Positions 1 through 9,754 of a stretch of DNA of 64,000 nt are shown one piece after another. The position numbers were made by a program, and so were the translations under genes. How positions within the stretch are numbered: position 1 is the stretch's first letter; every line of letters starts with the position of its first letter. The notes below the pieces were generated by a model that searched no databases, was not told where the DNA came from, and saw nothing but the letters and a program-made list of their open reading frames with translations. This DNA is from Cryobacterium sp. M96 (GTDB taxonomy: Bacteria > Actinomycetota > Actinomycetes > Actinomycetales > Microbacteriaceae), in NCBI RefSeq assembly GCF_002929845.1, contig NZ_PJJS01000050.1:48138-112137 (forward strand), in the 5' to 3' direction.

Positions 1-669
1 GTCGGTGTAGCGGAACGCGATCTCCTGCTGGCCCAGGTTGCACTCACCCTTGACGCCCTCGCAGTACATGCCGGCGCCGTCCATGGCGTTACGGATGTCC
101 CGCAGTAACGGTTCCATCCGGGTGGATGCGAGCAGCGCATAGTCGATGTTGTAATCGCTGGCGGGGGTCAGGTCGCGGTAGCCCTTCTTCCACGCCTCCC
201 GGTAGCCGTCGTCGAAGACGATGAACTCCAGCTCGGTGCCGACATAGGGCACCAGCCCGCGGTCGGCCAGCCGGGCCAGCTGGGTTTTCAGGATCTGGCG
301 GGGCGACGCCACGACGGGTGACTTGTCGAGCCACCGCAGGTCCGCGGTGACGAGGGCGGCCCCGGGCAGCCAGGGCGCGCGTCGCAGCGTGGCGAGGTCG
401 GGGATCATGGCCATGTCGCCGTAGCCGCGTCGCCAGCTCGACATCTCATAGCCGTCCACCGTGTTCATCTCCACGTCGACGGCCAGCAGATAGTTGCAGC
501 ACTCCGCGCCGTGGCCGGCCACGTCGTCCAGGAAGAGCCGCGCGGAAACCCGCTTGCCCACCAGCCGCCCCTGCATATCGGTGAATGCGACGACGACGGT
601 GTCGATGTCGCCGCCGAGAACCAGGGAGGTGAGGTCCTCAAGCGAGAGATTTCCGGAGCGGGGTGTCAT
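1..669 (-). CDS. glutamine synthetase family ligase (probable gamma-glutamyl-ethanolamide/polyamine synthetase), 3' part off the edge
   Basis: First 223 codons of a glutamine synthetase superfamily enzyme; the rest lies beyond the left edge. ATG at 669 follows a clear AGGAGA ribosome site. The N-terminal beta-grasp part carries DMQGRLVGKR, and the start of the catalytic domain shows GTELEF and GECNLGQQEI, which hold metal-binding glutamates in this superfamily. The gene is divergent from an ethanolamine permease, so I infer that it gamma-glutamylates ethanolamine (GlnA4 type) or polyamines (GlnA3 type) instead of assimilating ammonia. The superfamily call is firm; the substrate is inferred from the neighbour only. 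Confidence 0.9.
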   Translation of the reverse strand, partial: MTPRSGNLSLEDLTSLVLGGDIDTVVVAFTDMQGRLVGKRVSARLFLDDVAGHGAECCNYLLAVDVEMNTVDGYEMSSWRRGYGDMAMIPDLATLRRAPWLPGAALVTADLRWLDKSPVVASPRQILKTQLARLADRGLVPYVGTELEFIVFDDGYREAWKKGYRDLTPASDYNIDYALLASTRMEPLLRDIRNAMDGAGMYCEGVKGECNLGQQEIAFRYTD

Positions 670-858
670 TAACTTCTCCTCATCGAGCCGGTCAAAGGGT
701 GAACATTCGACCATTAGACCACAGATCGAGCGCGGCGTAACGGCCAATTTTTGTTCCGCTCGACTCAGGAATCGGGCACGTAAAGGTATGTACAAGCCAC
801 CATTGGAGCCCTATAGTCATGCCAACGTAAACTCCCGGAGTTGCCGCTCGATCGCTGA

Positions 859-868
859 GTTGCGCAAC
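859..868. promoter_or_regulatory. 10-bp perfect palindrome in the GS/permease divergent spacer
   Basis: GTTGCGCAAC is a perfect palindrome 21 bp upstream of the permease ATG, within the 220-bp divergent intergenic region 670-889. Its position fits a repressor site controlling the permease, possibly both genes. No regulator gene lies in the window next to it, and a 10-bp palindrome can occur by chance in GC-rich DNA. Confidence 0.25.
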
Positions 869-889
869 CAGAGCGCAAAGGAATCCAGG

Positions 890-2437
890 ATGTCCAAAGA
901 CACCTTGAACGTCTCGGGCGTGACCTACACGACGGCAGAGGCAGGGTACTTCGAGAAACGCAAGCTCCGCCGCAGCGCCGGGATCTGGGGGCTGTGGGGA
1001 CTCGCCGTCGCCGCGGTCATCTCCGGCGATTTCTCGGGCTGGAACTTCGGCATCGATTTCGCCGGATTCGGCGGAATGCTGATCGCCTTCGCCCTCTTGA
1101 TCGTCATGTACTACGGCATGATCTTCGCGATCGGGGAGATGGCGTCGGCCATGCCGCACACGGGCGGCGCCTATTCCTTCGCCCGGGCGGCGCTCGGGCC
1201 CTGGGGCGGTTTCGTCACCGGCCTGGCCGAGACCATCGAGTATGTCGCGACCACCGCCGTGATCGTGTACTTCTCGGCGTCCTACGCCGACGGCATCACG
1301 AGTGAGCTGCTCGGAGTCTCACTGCCCGCCTGGGCGTGGTGGGCCATCCTCTACGCCGTATTCATCGGCCTGAACTCGGCCGGCGCCGCGATCTCGTTCA
1401 AATTCGCGATCGTGGTCTCGATCATCTCCATCGGCATCCTGCTGGTGTTCTCGGCAATGGCGGCCTTCTCCGGGCTCTTCAGTGTGGACAACCTCTTCGA
1501 TATCGCCCCGGAGGCCGGCCAGTCCGAGTTCCTGCCCTTCGGCGTGGTGCCGATCCTGTTCGCCCTGCCCTACGCCATGTGGTTCTTCCTCGGAATTGAG
1601 GAGCTGCCGCTGGCCGCGGAGGAATCCCACGACCCGGTGCGGGACATCCCGCGAGCCGGTCTGATCGCCCGCACGACCCTGATCGTGACCGGGCTCCTGG
1701 TGCTGGTGCTCAACACCGGGATAGTCGGGGCCTCGAACATCGCCACCGCCGGGGAGCCACTGCTCGACGGCTTTCGGGCGATGGTCGGCGACGAGGCGGC
1801 CGCTGTGCTGGCCCTGTTCGCCCTGGTCGGACTGCTGGCCTCCCTGCAGGGCATCATGTTCGCTTACGGGCGCAACATGTACTCCCTGTCGCGGGCCGGC
1901 TATTACCCGAAATTCCTCTCCCTGACCGGCCGCCGCCAGACTCCGGCGGTGGCGCTGCTCGTGGGGGCCCTGATCGGCTTCGTGGCCCTGATCCTCGTCG
2001 ACTCGCTCGGCGGCGCCGGCGGCGTGGCCGGGGCGATCGTGCTCAACATCGCCGTTTGGGGAGCCGTGATCGCCTACATCCTGCAGATGATCTCGTTCGT
2101 CGTGTTGCGCCGAAAGTACCCGAATGCGAACCGGCCCTACCGCAGCCCGTGGGGCGTACCCGGGGCGGTGATCGCGGGCATCCTCTCGCTGGCGATCTTC
2201 TTCGGGTTCTTCATCAACGAGCCGGCCCGCCCGGCCATCGCGGCCATCGCCGTGGTCTACGTGGTCATGCTGCTGATCTTCGCGCTCTACGGGCGCAAGC
2301 GCCTCGTGCTCTCCCCGGAGGAAGAATACGCGGTGTCCGGCGGCCTGCACGGCGACCCGCAGAAGGAAGGCTACGGCGGCGCCGTGGAGGAGCAACTGCT
2401 CGCTCTCGACGGCCGGGACGACCAGCGCGCGCCGTAG
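890..2437 (+). CDS. ethanolamine permease (APC superfamily)
   Basis: 515-residue polytopic membrane protein with about 12 hydrophobic segments. The signatures GDFSGWNFGI (residues 46-55) and ETIEYVATTAVIVYF (about 114-128) are typical of the ethanolamine permease branch of the amino acid-polyamine-organocation superfamily. It would import ethanolamine as carbon and nitrogen source. The frame is open upstream to about 494, but that part lies over the divergent ligase gene and is unlike permeases. The ATG at 890 has AAAGGA nearby and begins where family similarity starts. Pairing with a divergent glutamine-synthetase-like ligase suggests uptake followed by gamma-glutamylation, instead of the Eut ammonia-lyase route, of which no gene is seen here. 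Confidence 0.9.
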   Translation: MSKDTLNVSGVTYTTAEAGYFEKRKLRRSAGIWGLWGLAVAAVISGDFSGWNFGIDFAGFGGMLIAFALLIVMYYGMIFAIGEMASAMPHTGGAYSFARAALGPWGGFVTGLAETIEYVATTAVIVYFSASYADGITSELLGVSLPAWAWWAILYAVFIGLNSAGAAISFKFAIVVSIISIGILLVFSAMAAFSGLFSVDNLFDIAPEAGQSEFLPFGVVPILFALPYAMWFFLGIEELPLAAEESHDPVRDIPRAGLIARTTLIVTGLLVLVLNTGIVGASNIATAGEPLLDGFRAMVGDEAAAVLALFALVGLLASLQGIMFAYGRNMYSLSRAGYYPKFLSLTGRRQTPAVALLVGALIGFVALILVDSLGGAGGVAGAIVLNIAVWGAVIAYILQMISFVVLRRKYPNANRPYRSPWGVPGAVIAGILSLAIFFGFFINEPARPAIAAIAVVYVVMLLIFALYGRKRLVLSPEEEYAVSGGLHGDPQKEGYGGAVEEQLLALDGRDDQRAP

Positions 2438-2539
2438 CCGAACGAGTTTCGATCGCTTGGTTGGGTCGCCCTCCGCGGGTCAGAACTGACGCACCCGCGT
2501 GGACGCTGTTCAGCACAGGCGGAGCGACCTGCCGGTGTT

Positions 2540-2626
2540 GAACCAATTCGACGGAGATTCTCGAGGAAAACGGCCATTTCGACGTGGTGAGGTCCGTTTT
2601 CGGCAGAATCTCCGTCGAAATCATTC
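2540..2626. repeat. 87-bp palindromic element, copy 1
   Basis: Outer arms share the perfect inverted core TCGACGGAGATTCT (2548-2561) / AGAATCTCCGTCGA (2605-2618). A nested GAAAACGG / CCGTTTTC pair extends the stem inwards. The same 87-bp architecture recurs at 26113, 30482 and 58887 with conserved arms and unrelated interiors. This copy lies about 100 bp after the permease stop and just before a broken hydrolase gene. It could act as a hairpin in RNA, a protein-binding palindrome or a mobile repeat. Confidence 0.85.
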
Positions 2627-2658
2627 GGGCTGCGGGGCGGGAGCGCTACCGTGACGCC

Positions 2659-3156
2659 ATGTGCCTCTGGGAGCGGCGTTCCCGCGGCCGACCGGGTTCC
2701 GCGCCGGCCGCTCGGCCGGCAGGGAACCCGGCCGATGCGATGGTGCTGCGCGACCACACCCTCCCCGACCGGGACTGGACGGTGCTGCCCGCAGGCAGCC
2801 GCGCCTTCTGGTTCCCGGCGCCGAGCGGGAACCTCGCCGCCTTCGAGCTGGGCGACCCGGCCGCTCCGAGAAGCGTGCTGCTGCCCGGCGCGACCGGCTC
2901 CAAGGAAGACTTCGTGCTGTTGGCCCCGCTGCTGGCCGACGCCGGCTACTTCGTGCAGAGCCACGACCTGGCCGGGCACTACCAGGCGTGCGCGGCCGGG
3001 CCCGGCGGCACCGAACCCTGGGACTACGCCCCGTTCGTGGCCGACCTGATCGTGTTCCCCGACGCAGGGCCCACCCCGGTGCACGTGCTCGGCTACTCGA
3101 TCGCCGGGATCGTCGCGGAGCTGGCCCTCGCCGCGCTTTACCGGGCGGCTGGCTGA
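2659..3156 (+). pseudogene. alpha/beta hydrolase, truncated
   Basis: The frame encodes the N-terminal half of an alpha/beta hydrolase: oxyanion-region LLPGATGSKEDF, then the nucleophile elbow GYSIAG (usually GYSFAG) and a hydrophobic helix. It stops after LAALYRAAG, about 165 residues from the ATG at 2659 or 139 from the ATG at 2740. Family members run to about 270-300 residues with cap domain, catalytic Asp and His, all missing here. The truncation point falls at the start of a GGCTGA-rich repeated stretch (3153-3250) next to another broken gene. The nucleophile Ser survives, but the catalytic triad cannot form, so I call it a pseudogene. The true start is uncertain. Confidence 0.75.
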
Positions 3157-3250
3157 TCAGGCGGGCCGATTCGGCAGGCTGATCCGGCTGGTAGCAGGCT
3201 GAACCGGAGGTTGGCCGGCCGGCTGAACCGGAGGCCGGCGGGCTGATTCG
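3153..3250. repeat. degenerate GGCTGA(A/T)CCGG tandem repeats
   Basis: Five spaced copies of a unit of the form GGCTGAnCCGGnGG or a close variant are seen between the end of the truncated hydrolase and the end of the broken glycosyltransferase. The two central copies share GGCTGAACCGGAGG. Slippage or recombination at these repeats is a plausible cause of the truncations either side. Confidence 0.6.
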
Positions 3251-3268
3251 ATGCCCCCGCGAAACAGG

Positions 3269-3762
3269 TCAGTGCCCGATCGTGGGACGCCCGGCCCGGT
3301 GGCGCCGCACCGCGTACCGGGCGGCATGCCGGTGCCCCAGCCAGAACGGCATCCAGAAGAAATATCCGCCGATGTAGAAGGTCCCGCCCAACCAGGCCAC
3401 GAGGGTGCCGCAGCCGTAGAAATCGCCGGGGCCGGTGACCATGTCGCTCCCGGGGACTCCGCCAGCGCGGACTCGATCCGCGCCAGCCAGTCGGCTGGCG
3501 GCACGGAGTCGGCGTCGAGACGGGCGATCACGTCACCGGATGCCGCATCCTAGCCGGCTGCCGCCGCCGGCCAGATGCCCCGCTGGGTCGCCCGCACGAC
3601 CCGCGCACCCCCGAAGAGAGCGATCTCTGCCGAAGCATCCGTGCTCGCGTTGTCGACAACGATCGCCTCGTCGGGCACCCGCTGCTGCCGGGCTAAAGCC
3701 GCGAGGCAGGTTCGGAGAAGGGCGGCGTCGTTGTAGCAGGGGATCACGACCGAGATCGTCAT
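3269..3762 (-). pseudogene. family 2 glycosyltransferase, disrupted
   Basis: Starts normally: ATG at 3762 behind AAAGGAGG, followed by TISVVIPCYND and VVDNASTDAS, the GT-A nucleotide-binding start of family 2 glycosyltransferases. After WPAAAAG an in-frame TAG occurs (3550-3552, minus strand). The same frame then continues with ASGDVIARLDADSVPPADW, which contains the metal-binding DxD. Near 3450 the homology moves to another frame, reading DMVTGPGDFYGCGTLVAW and ending with WLGHRHAARYAVRRHR before TGA at 3269. The middle acceptor region of the family seems deleted as well. So there is one nonsense change, one frameshift and probably one internal deletion. Not functional. Confidence 0.85.
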
Positions 3763-3826
3763 CGTCGCTGCCTCCTTTCCCGCCCGCAGCGAGCTGTCGC
3801 ATTGATCCTCCATCTGGCGGTCACGG

Positions 3827-4702
3827 TCAGATCGCGCGGCAATGCGTGGTGAGGAACCCGATCTTGTCGATGGTGATCGTGACCGTCGAGCCGTCGCGCA
3901 GGAACACCGGAGGTTTGCGGCTGTAGCCGGCGCCGCCCGGGCTGCCGGTGGAGATGAGCGTGCCCGGCAGCAGGGTCGAGGTTTTGGAGAGGTAGGAGAT
4001 GATCTCGGCGACCGAGCGCACCATGTCGCCGCTCGAGGCGTCCTGCAGGATGCGGCCGTCGACGTGGGTGGTCAGCCACAGGTCCTGCGGGTCGGCGATC
4101 TGGTCTGCCGTGATGACGACCGGCCCGGTGGGCGTGAAACCGTCGAAGGACTTGCAGCGCGACCACTGCGCCTCGGAGAATTGCAGGTCGCGCGCCGTGA
4201 TGTCGTTGACGACCGTGTAGCCGAAGACATGGTCGAGAGCGTCCGCCACCGACACGTGGTGTGCGGCCGTGCCGATGATCACGCCGAGCTCGGCCTCGTA
4301 GTCGACCTGGCTGGTCAGATCGGTCGGCCAGGTGATCGTGGACTCGTGCCCGGTGAGCGAGTTGGGCCAGAGCGAGAAAACGGTCGCGGCCGTTTCGACG
4401 CGCAGTTCCAGCTCGGAGGAGTGGGCGGCGTAGTTGGCGCCGATCGCGATGATCTGAGGCGGACGCAGCACGGCCGACGAGTAGCGCAGCTCGCCCAGCG
4501 GGGTGAGCGTTGCTCCCTGCGCGGCGGCGTTCTGGCTCAGGGCGCGCACCCGGTTGTACTCGTCAGTGTCCTTTTCTATCAGGTCCTGCAGATCGCGGGG
4601 GGCGTCGTCCATGATCTCGTCGAGGAACAGCGCTGCGTCGTCGAAGACGGCGGCGAGCCGCGGAGTGGATTGACCTTCAACTCTCAGGTGGGCGAATTTC
4701 AC
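3827..4702 (-). CDS. fumarylacetoacetate hydrolase family protein
   Basis: 291 residues. The C-terminal FAH fold is clear: [11 protein letters not shown], the metal-ligand segment [31 protein letters not shown] and a late TGSPGGAGY loop. Members cleave or decarboxylate acylpyruvates and related 2-oxo acids; the substrate is not evident. The GTG start at 4702 shares four bases (GTGA) with the stop of the upstream AlkA-type gene, so translation is probably coupled to it. That pairing has no obvious metabolic reason. The N-terminal 70 residues form the small family-typical domain. Confidence 0.9.
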   Translation of the reverse strand: MKFAHLRVEGQSTPRLAAVFDDAALFLDEIMDDAPRDLQDLIEKDTDEYNRVRALSQNAAAQGATLTPLGELRYSSAVLRPPQIIAIGANYAAHSSELELRVETAATVFSLWPNSLTGHESTITWPTDLTSQVDYEAELGVIIGTAAHHVSVADALDHVFGYTVVNDITARDLQFSEAQWSRCKSFDGFTPTGPVVITADQIADPQDLWLTTHVDGRILQDASSGDMVRSVAEIISYLSKTSTLLPGTLISTGSPGGAGYSRKPPVFLRDGSTVTITIDKIGFLTTHCRAI

Positions 4703-6387
4703 CTGTTCAGGCTATCTGGCCCGGGAGGGGTCGCGGTGCGCGGGGTAGCCGCGGCGCCTGCCGCGCGCCACAGGTGCATGCCGGCGTAGCTGCGCCACGG
4801 CGCCCAGGCGGCACCGTGGCGGGCGAGTTGCCGGGCCTCCGCGGGCAGGCCGAGCCGCCCGGCGCCCTGCAACAGGGCCAGGTCGCTGGTCAGCAGGATG
4901 TCCGGGCTGCCCAGCACGCGCAGGGCCACGTATCCGGCCGTCCACGGTCCGATCCCGGCCAGGGCGGTCAGACGGGACTCAAGATCCTCCCGGGTCTGCC
5001 CGTAGGAGAGCACCAGATCGCCGGAGCAGAGCGCCTCCGCCACGCCGATGATCGCGTCGATGCGCGCGGCCGGGCCGCGCAGCACGCCGCGGCCCTCGGT
5101 TGCGATCCGCTGGGCGGTGGGAAACAGCCGGGTCAGGGGAGCGGCGGTGGGGTCGTGGATGAAGGGGCGTTGGCTGGTGCCGGTGGTGGCGCTGGTGCCG
5201 CTGGTGCCGGTGGTGGCGCTGCTGTCGCTGTCCCCTGCACCCGGGTACACGTCGTCGCCGAGCGCAGCGGCGAGCCGGGTGAGTGCCGTTCGGGCGGAGG
5301 CCACCGAGACCTGCTGGCCGATGAGCGCGCGGAACAGGGTCTCCTCGGGGTCCACGCTGCCCGGCACGCGCATGCCGGGGGTGGCCGCGATTCCGGCCGC
5401 GAGTTGCGGGTCCCGCCCGAGCGCCAGGTCGATCGCCCGGGAGTCCGCGTCCAGGTCGAGCAGGCGCCGCACCCGGCTGACGAGCGGCGCGAGGTCGGCG
5501 AGGCTGGCCAGTCGGGCGCGGCAGGCGACGGCTGGCGCGGCCGCCGTTCCCGACAGGGTCAGTTCCACCGTCGCGGGTCCGTGTGGCAGGCGCAGCGTGC
5601 GCGCGTAACGGGCATCCGTCGCCTGTTCCACCCCCGCGAGGCCTCGCGCGGCAAGGAACCGCAGCACCCCCACCCCGTCGAACGGCGCGCGCGCCGGCAG
5701 CAGCAGGTCGATGCCCGTCCCGTCACCGACCCCGAAGCCGGCCTCACCGACCCCGCCGACGCCGAGGGGCTGGGCGCGGGGCTGGGCGCGGGGCTGGGCG
5801 CGGGCGGGACGGGCGCGGCGCAGCTCGGTGGGGGTGCGCTCGTAGACGACGGCGATGGTGTCGTTGAACTGGCGCACGCTGCCGAAACCGGCGGCGAATG
5901 CGACCTCGGTGATCGGGACATCCGTGCTCGCCAGCAGCACGCGGGCGGTCTGCGCGCGGTGCGCCCGGGCGAGCGCGAGCGGGCCGGCGCCCAGCTCGGT
6001 CACGAGCACGCGGGTCAGGTGCCGTTCGCTGTAGCCGAGGCGGCGGGCGAGGCCGGGCACGCCCTCCCGCTCAACCGTGCCGTCGCTGATCAGGCGCATG
6101 GCGCGGGCGGCGAGGTCGTCACGGATGTCCCAGTCCGGCGACCCGGGGACGGCATCAGGAAGGCAGCGTTTGCACGCCCGCAGGCCGGCCTCGTGCGCGG
6201 CCGCGCTGGTGAGATAGAACGACACATTGGCCGGCTTCGGTGTGGCCGCCGGGCAGCTGGGGCGGCAGTAGATTCCGGTGGAGTGCACGCCCGTGATGAA
6301 CTGACCGTCGAAGCGGGAGTCTCGGGAGGACATGGCCCGGTAGCGCTCGAAGAAGACCGGATCGAGCCCGGCAGGAGGGATGGTCAC
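4699..6387 (-). CDS. Ada/AraC/AlkA-type DNA-3-methyladenine glycosylase II
   Basis: 562 residues from the GTG at 6387 (GGAGG nearby). Domains in order: Ada N-terminal zinc domain with four cysteines (C41, C45, C72, C75) that senses methyl phosphotriesters; AraC-type helix-turn-helix (about 95-190); a Pro/Arg/Gln repeat linker; AlkA N-terminal domain; and the HhH-GPD glycosylase with [15 protein letters not shown] and the Asp in LTSDLAL. It should excise alkylated purines and regulate the adaptive response to alkylation. There is no C-terminal methyltransferase domain, so this is the AdaA-AlkA fusion layout. Low-complexity inserts (12-bp repeats in the linker and a Thr/Gly/Ser run inside the glycosylase) are unusual. 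Confidence 0.93.
   Translation of the reverse strand: MTIPPAGLDPVFFERYRAMSSRDSRFDGQFITGVHSTGIYCRPSCPAATPKPANVSFYLTSAAAHEAGLRACKRCLPDAVPGSPDWDIRDDLAARAMRLISDGTVEREGVPGLARRLGYSERHLTRVLVTELGAGPLALARAHRAQTARVLLASTDVPITEVAFAAGFGSVRQFNDTIAVVYERTPTELRRARPARAQPRAQPRAQPLGVGGVGEAGFGVGDGTGIDLLLPARAPFDGVGVLRFLAARGLAGVEQATDARYARTLRLPHGPATVELTLSGTAAAPAVACRARLASLADLAPLVSRVRRLLDLDADSRAIDLALGRDPQLAAGIAATPGMRVPGSVDPEETLFRALIGQQVSVASARTALTRLAAALGDDVYPGAGDSDSSATTGTSGTSATTGTSQRPFIHDPTAAPLTRLFPTAQRIATEGRGVLRGPAARIDAIIGVAEALCSGDLVLSYGQTREDLESRLTALAGIGPWTAGYVALRVLGSPDILLTSDLALLQGAGRLGLPAEARQLARHGAAWAPWRSYAGMHLWRAAGAAATPRTATPPGPDSLNR
5766..5801. repeat. three perfect 12-bp tandem repeats inside alkA
   Basis: GGGGCTGGGCGC is repeated three times without change, coding for an Arg-Ala-Gln-Pro ladder in the linker between the AraC-like and AlkA parts. 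Because 12 is a multiple of three, copy-number changes would alter linker length but keep the frame. Confidence 0.9.
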
Positions 6388-6522
6388 CCGGCCAGCCTGC
6401 CACCGCGAGCCCGGGCGCACCAGCGGGAATCGGCCATCGCCGGTGCCGGCCGCAGCGGCCGCGGGCCATGCCGGCCTGTGTCCGGGCCTGCCCTCCGGCA
6501 CCCGGCCCGGTACTCTGGGCGC

Positions 6523-7914
6523 ATGACCGCATTGGAGCGTCTGCAGGCCGAACTCGGCACCCACGTCAGCGTCGATCCGCGCCGGCTCGCGGCCGTTCGG
6601 GGCGACAAATCGGGCTGGGTTGCCCCGGGGATGCCGCTGGCGGTCGTCTACGCCGCATCCGTCGACCAGGTGCAGGCCACGCTGCGCATCGCGACCGAGT
6701 TTCGCGTGCCGGTGATCACCCGCGGAGCCGGAACGGGCCTGGCCGGGGGAGCGTGCGGCACGGACGGCGCCATCGTGCTGAGCGTCGAGCGGATGAACCG
6801 TATCCTCGAGATCCGCCCGGAGGATGAACTGGCCGTGGTCGAGCCGGGCGTGCTCAACGGCGACCTCAACACGGCCCTCTCCGCGCACGGGCTGTGGTTC
6901 GCGCCGGACCCGGCAAGCCGGGCGATCTCCTCGGTCGGCGGCAACATCGCCACCAACGCGGGTGGGCTGCTCTGCGCGAAGTACGGCGTCACCCGGGAGG
7001 CGGTGCTGGCGTTGACGGTGGTGCTCGCCGACGGGAGCCTGCTGGAGACCGGGCACCGCACCGTCAAGGGCGTCACCGGCTACGATTTGACCGCCCTGCT
7101 CACCGGCTCGGAGGGCACCCTCGGCGTGATCGTCGAGGCCACCGTGCGGGCGCGCGCCATCACCCTGGGTGAGACCGTCACGATCGGCGCGACGTTCCCC
7201 GACGTGGCCCAGGCGGCCGCGGCATCCGGTCTCGTCACGGCGGCCCGGCTGCGCCCGGCCGTGATGGAACTCATCGACCCGGTGGCCCTGGCCCTGATCG
7301 CGGCGTACCTCGGGCCGAACCTGTTCGAGGGAGTTCCGACTAGGGGAGCGTTCCTGCTGGTGCAGACGGATGGGCCGGCGAGCCAGGCGGAGGCGGACCA
7401 GGCGGTGGCCGTGCTGCGGGCCGCGGGAGGGGAGGTGCGCGTCTCCACCGACGCCGAATCCGCCGATCGACTGCTGGCCGTGCGGCGGGCCGCGCATCCG
7501 GCGCTGGCCGCTCACGGCGAGGTCCTGATCGAGGATGTCTGCGTGCCCCGCTCCCGGCTGGCCGAGATGTTCGCGCGGATCGCTGAGATCAGCGCCCGCA
7601 CGGGCCTGCCCATCCCCACGGTGGCCCACGCCGGAGACGGCAATCTGCACCCCAATTTCCTGATCCCGTTCGATCCGGCCCGGGGCGGCGCGGAGCCGGT
7701 CGTGCCGGAGGCGGTCTGGCTGGCGGCCGACGAGCTCTTCCGTGCCGCGCTCGAACTCGGCGGCACGCTCACCGGCGAGCACGGGGTCGGCGTGCTCAAG
7801 CGGCGCTGGCTGGCCGAGGAGCTTGGCGACACGGGCTTCGCCCTGCAGCGCCGGATCAAGGCGGCGTTCGACCCGTTGGGCATCCTCAACCCGGGCACCA
7901 TGTTCGAGGCGTGA
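6523..7914 (+). CDS. FAD-linked oxidase (GlcD / D-lactate dehydrogenase-like)
   Basis: 463 residues. The N-terminal PCMH-type FAD domain shows [26 protein letters not shown] and [20 protein letters not shown]. The C-terminal cap has [10 protein letters not shown] and ends in the typical GEHGVG and [10 protein letters not shown]. Enzymes of this family oxidise 2-hydroxyacids such as glycolate or D-lactate and pass electrons to a membrane or FeS partner. No glcE/glcF partner is adjacent, so the acceptor is unknown. ATG at 6523; it diverges from the alkA operon with a 135-bp spacer. Confidence 0.93.
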   Translation: MTALERLQAELGTHVSVDPRRLAAVRGDKSGWVAPGMPLAVVYAASVDQVQATLRIATEFRVPVITRGAGTGLAGGACGTDGAIVLSVERMNRILEIRPEDELAVVEPGVLNGDLNTALSAHGLWFAPDPASRAISSVGGNIATNAGGLLCAKYGVTREAVLALTVVLADGSLLETGHRTVKGVTGYDLTALLTGSEGTLGVIVEATVRARAITLGETVTIGATFPDVAQAAAASGLVTAARLRPAVMELIDPVALALIAAYLGPNLFEGVPTRGAFLLVQTDGPASQAEADQAVAVLRAAGGEVRVSTDAESADRLLAVRRAAHPALAAHGEVLIEDVCVPRSRLAEMFARIAEISARTGLPIPTVAHAGDGNLHPNFLIPFDPARGGAEPVVPEAVWLAADELFRAALELGGTLTGEHGVGVLKRRWLAEELGDTGFALQRRIKAAFDPLGILNPGTMFEA

Positions 7915-7936
7915 GCGCGCGGCTAGTCTGTTGGGC

Positions 7937-9166
7937 ATGACCCACGAGCCGACCCCGGAGCACTCCGCCGCCGCCCCACACTCTCATCCGGCCGGAACCC
8001 AGCCCGCGGCCCAGCCTGCCTCGGTGCAGCCCGCGGCCCAGCCGGTGCAGCCCGTCTGGACCGCCCCCGTTCGTCGCACCCGGGCGGGCATCGTCACGCT
8101 CACGGTCACCGGCCTCGTCATCGGGGGCGCCGCGCTGCTGCTGGTGTTCGTCTACCTGGCCACCTTCCTCGGTGCCGGCACGCTGCTGGTCGGCCTCATC
8201 CTGGCACTCATCCCACTGATCGGGATTTTGCTCGCCGTGGGCTGGATCGATCGGTGGGAGCCCGAACCCCGCCCGGCCCTCTGGTTCGCGTTTCTCTGGG
8301 GCGCCGGCGTCTCCATCGTGACCGCGCTGCTCTTCGACCTGGGCGTGCAGCTGGCCCGGGCCGGCGCCGGGGCCACCGAAACGGATGACGGTTTCGCCGC
8401 CGCCGTCCTCCAGGCGCCCCTCGTCGAGGAGGCCGCCAAGGGCGCCGGGGTGCTGCTGCTCTTCTGGGTGCTGCGTCGGAGATTCGACGGCCCGGTCGAT
8501 GGCGTGGTCTATGCCGCGACGGTCGCGGCCGGATTCGCCTTCACCGAGAACATCCAATACTTCGGTGTGGCGATGATGGAGGGTGGCTCCGAGAACCTGG
8601 GCTTCACGTTCCTGGTGCGGGGGGTGTTGTCGCCCTTCGCCCATGTCATGTTCACTGCCTGCATCGGCATTGCGTGCGGGCTGGCGGTCCGGTTCCGGCC
8701 GTTCCCGGCCTTCGCCACGATTCTGCTCGGATTCGTCTCGGCGATCTTCCTGCACTCCGTCTGGAACGGGGCGTTCTACCTGGTCGAGAGTGGCTCGCTG
8801 GTGGCGTACTACCTCGCCGTGCAGGTGCCTCTGTTCCTCGGCGCGATCATGGTTGTCGTGTTGCTGCGGCGCCAGGAAGAACGCGTCACCGTGCTCCGGC
8901 TGAGCGAGTATGCCGCGGCCGGCTGGTTCAGCCCGGCCGAGGTGGGTATGCTCGCCACCCGCGATGGCCGTCGGCAGGCTCGATCCTGGGCCGCGCGGCA
9001 GCCCCAAACCCGGAAGCGGGCCATGCACCACTTCATCCACAACTCCACCCGCCTGGCTTTCGCGCGACAGCGCATGGTGAACGGTACGGCCGCGAACGTC
9101 GACCGGGCCGACGAATCGGAGCTGCTGGGGCTGATCCAGCGCGACCGTGCCGGCGTGATCAACTGA
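7937..9166 (+). CDS. PrsW-family intramembrane metalloprotease
   Basis: 409 residues. After a Pro/Ala/Gln-rich cytoplasmic N-terminus (1-48) come about eight membrane segments. The family motifs are all there: EEAAKG (164-169), FTENIQYF (202-209), HVMFT with H236 and HSVWNG with H273, giving the Glu/His set thought to bind the catalytic metal. PrsW in Bacillus cleaves an anti-sigma factor; here no anti-sigma gene is near, so the substrate is unknown. The C-terminal 90 residues are soluble and basic. It follows the oxidase by 22 bp and may be co-transcribed. Confidence 0.93.
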   Translation: MTHEPTPEHSAAAPHSHPAGTQPAAQPASVQPAAQPVQPVWTAPVRRTRAGIVTLTVTGLVIGGAALLLVFVYLATFLGAGTLLVGLILALIPLIGILLAVGWIDRWEPEPRPALWFAFLWGAGVSIVTALLFDLGVQLARAGAGATETDDGFAAAVLQAPLVEEAAKGAGVLLLFWVLRRRFDGPVDGVVYAATVAAGFAFTENIQYFGVAMMEGGSENLGFTFLVRGVLSPFAHVMFTACIGIACGLAVRFRPFPAFATILLGFVSAIFLHSVWNGAFYLVESGSLVAYYLAVQVPLFLGAIMVVVLLRRQEERVTVLRLSEYAAAGWFSPAEVGMLATRDGRRQARSWAARQPQTRKRAMHHFIHNSTRLAFARQRMVNGTAANVDRADESELLGLIQRDRAGVIN

Positions 9167-9331
9167 CTCTGATGCCCTGACGAACAAGGACTCGCCGCCC
9201 CGGTGGTGTGGCAGTGCCGACAACTCTCCCGGAGCGGCGAGTTCTGTTCCCATGGTGCGCCCGACGGCCGCGTTCGCGCAAGGGGGAATTTTTGGTGTGC
9301 GGGCGAGCGCGCAATCCGATTGGATAGAGGA

Positions 9332-9703
9332 ATGACTGATCAAAACACCAAGCCCGAACTCGACGCTCCGGAGGGCCCCGCGCCTACCGAACTGACCATC
9401 ACCGACATCGTGGTCGGCGAGGGAGCCGAAGCAACCCCCGGCGCCACCGTCAACGTGCACTACCTCGGCGTCGCCTATGACACCGGAGATGAATTCGACT
9501 CCTCCTGGAGCCGCGGGCAGTCGATCAACTTCCCGCTTGCTCAGCTCATCGCGGGCTGGCAGCAGGGCATCCCCGGCATGAAGGTCGGCGGACGCCGCAA
9601 GCTGGTCGTCCCTCCGCACCTGGCCTACGGACCGGCCGGCGGAGGACACCAGCTCTCCGGCCAGACCCTGATCTTCGTGATCGACCTGCTCGGAACCCGC
9701 TAG
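9332..9703 (+). CDS. FKBP-type peptidyl-prolyl cis-trans isomerase
   Basis: 123 residues: a single FKBP domain without signal peptide, so cytoplasmic. Recognisable elements are VNVHYLGVAYDTGDEFDSSW, the hydrophobic FPLAQLIAGWQQGIPGMKVG stretch and RRKLVVPPHLAYG followed by LIFVIDLL. The tryptophan that floors the active site is in AGWQQG. It should speed proline isomerisation during folding. ATG at 9332 lies behind AGAGG. It is monocistronic, with a 165-bp upstream region. Confidence 0.95.
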   Translation: MTDQNTKPELDAPEGPAPTELTITDIVVGEGAEATPGATVNVHYLGVAYDTGDEFDSSWSRGQSINFPLAQLIAGWQQGIPGMKVGGRRKLVVPPHLAYGPAGGGHQLSGQTLIFVIDLLGTR

Positions 9704-9754
9704 AAACCCGCAGTGCCGGAAGCACGTGCGAGTCGCTACGCGAGTCGCGCATTG

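Noticed and set aside
1319..2395. Long minus-strand open frame opposite the ethanolamine permease, and similar long frames opposite most genes
   Set aside because: GC-rich DNA keeps antisense frames open; these are Arg/Gly/His-rich, lack ribosome sites and match no family, while the plus-strand protein is clear.
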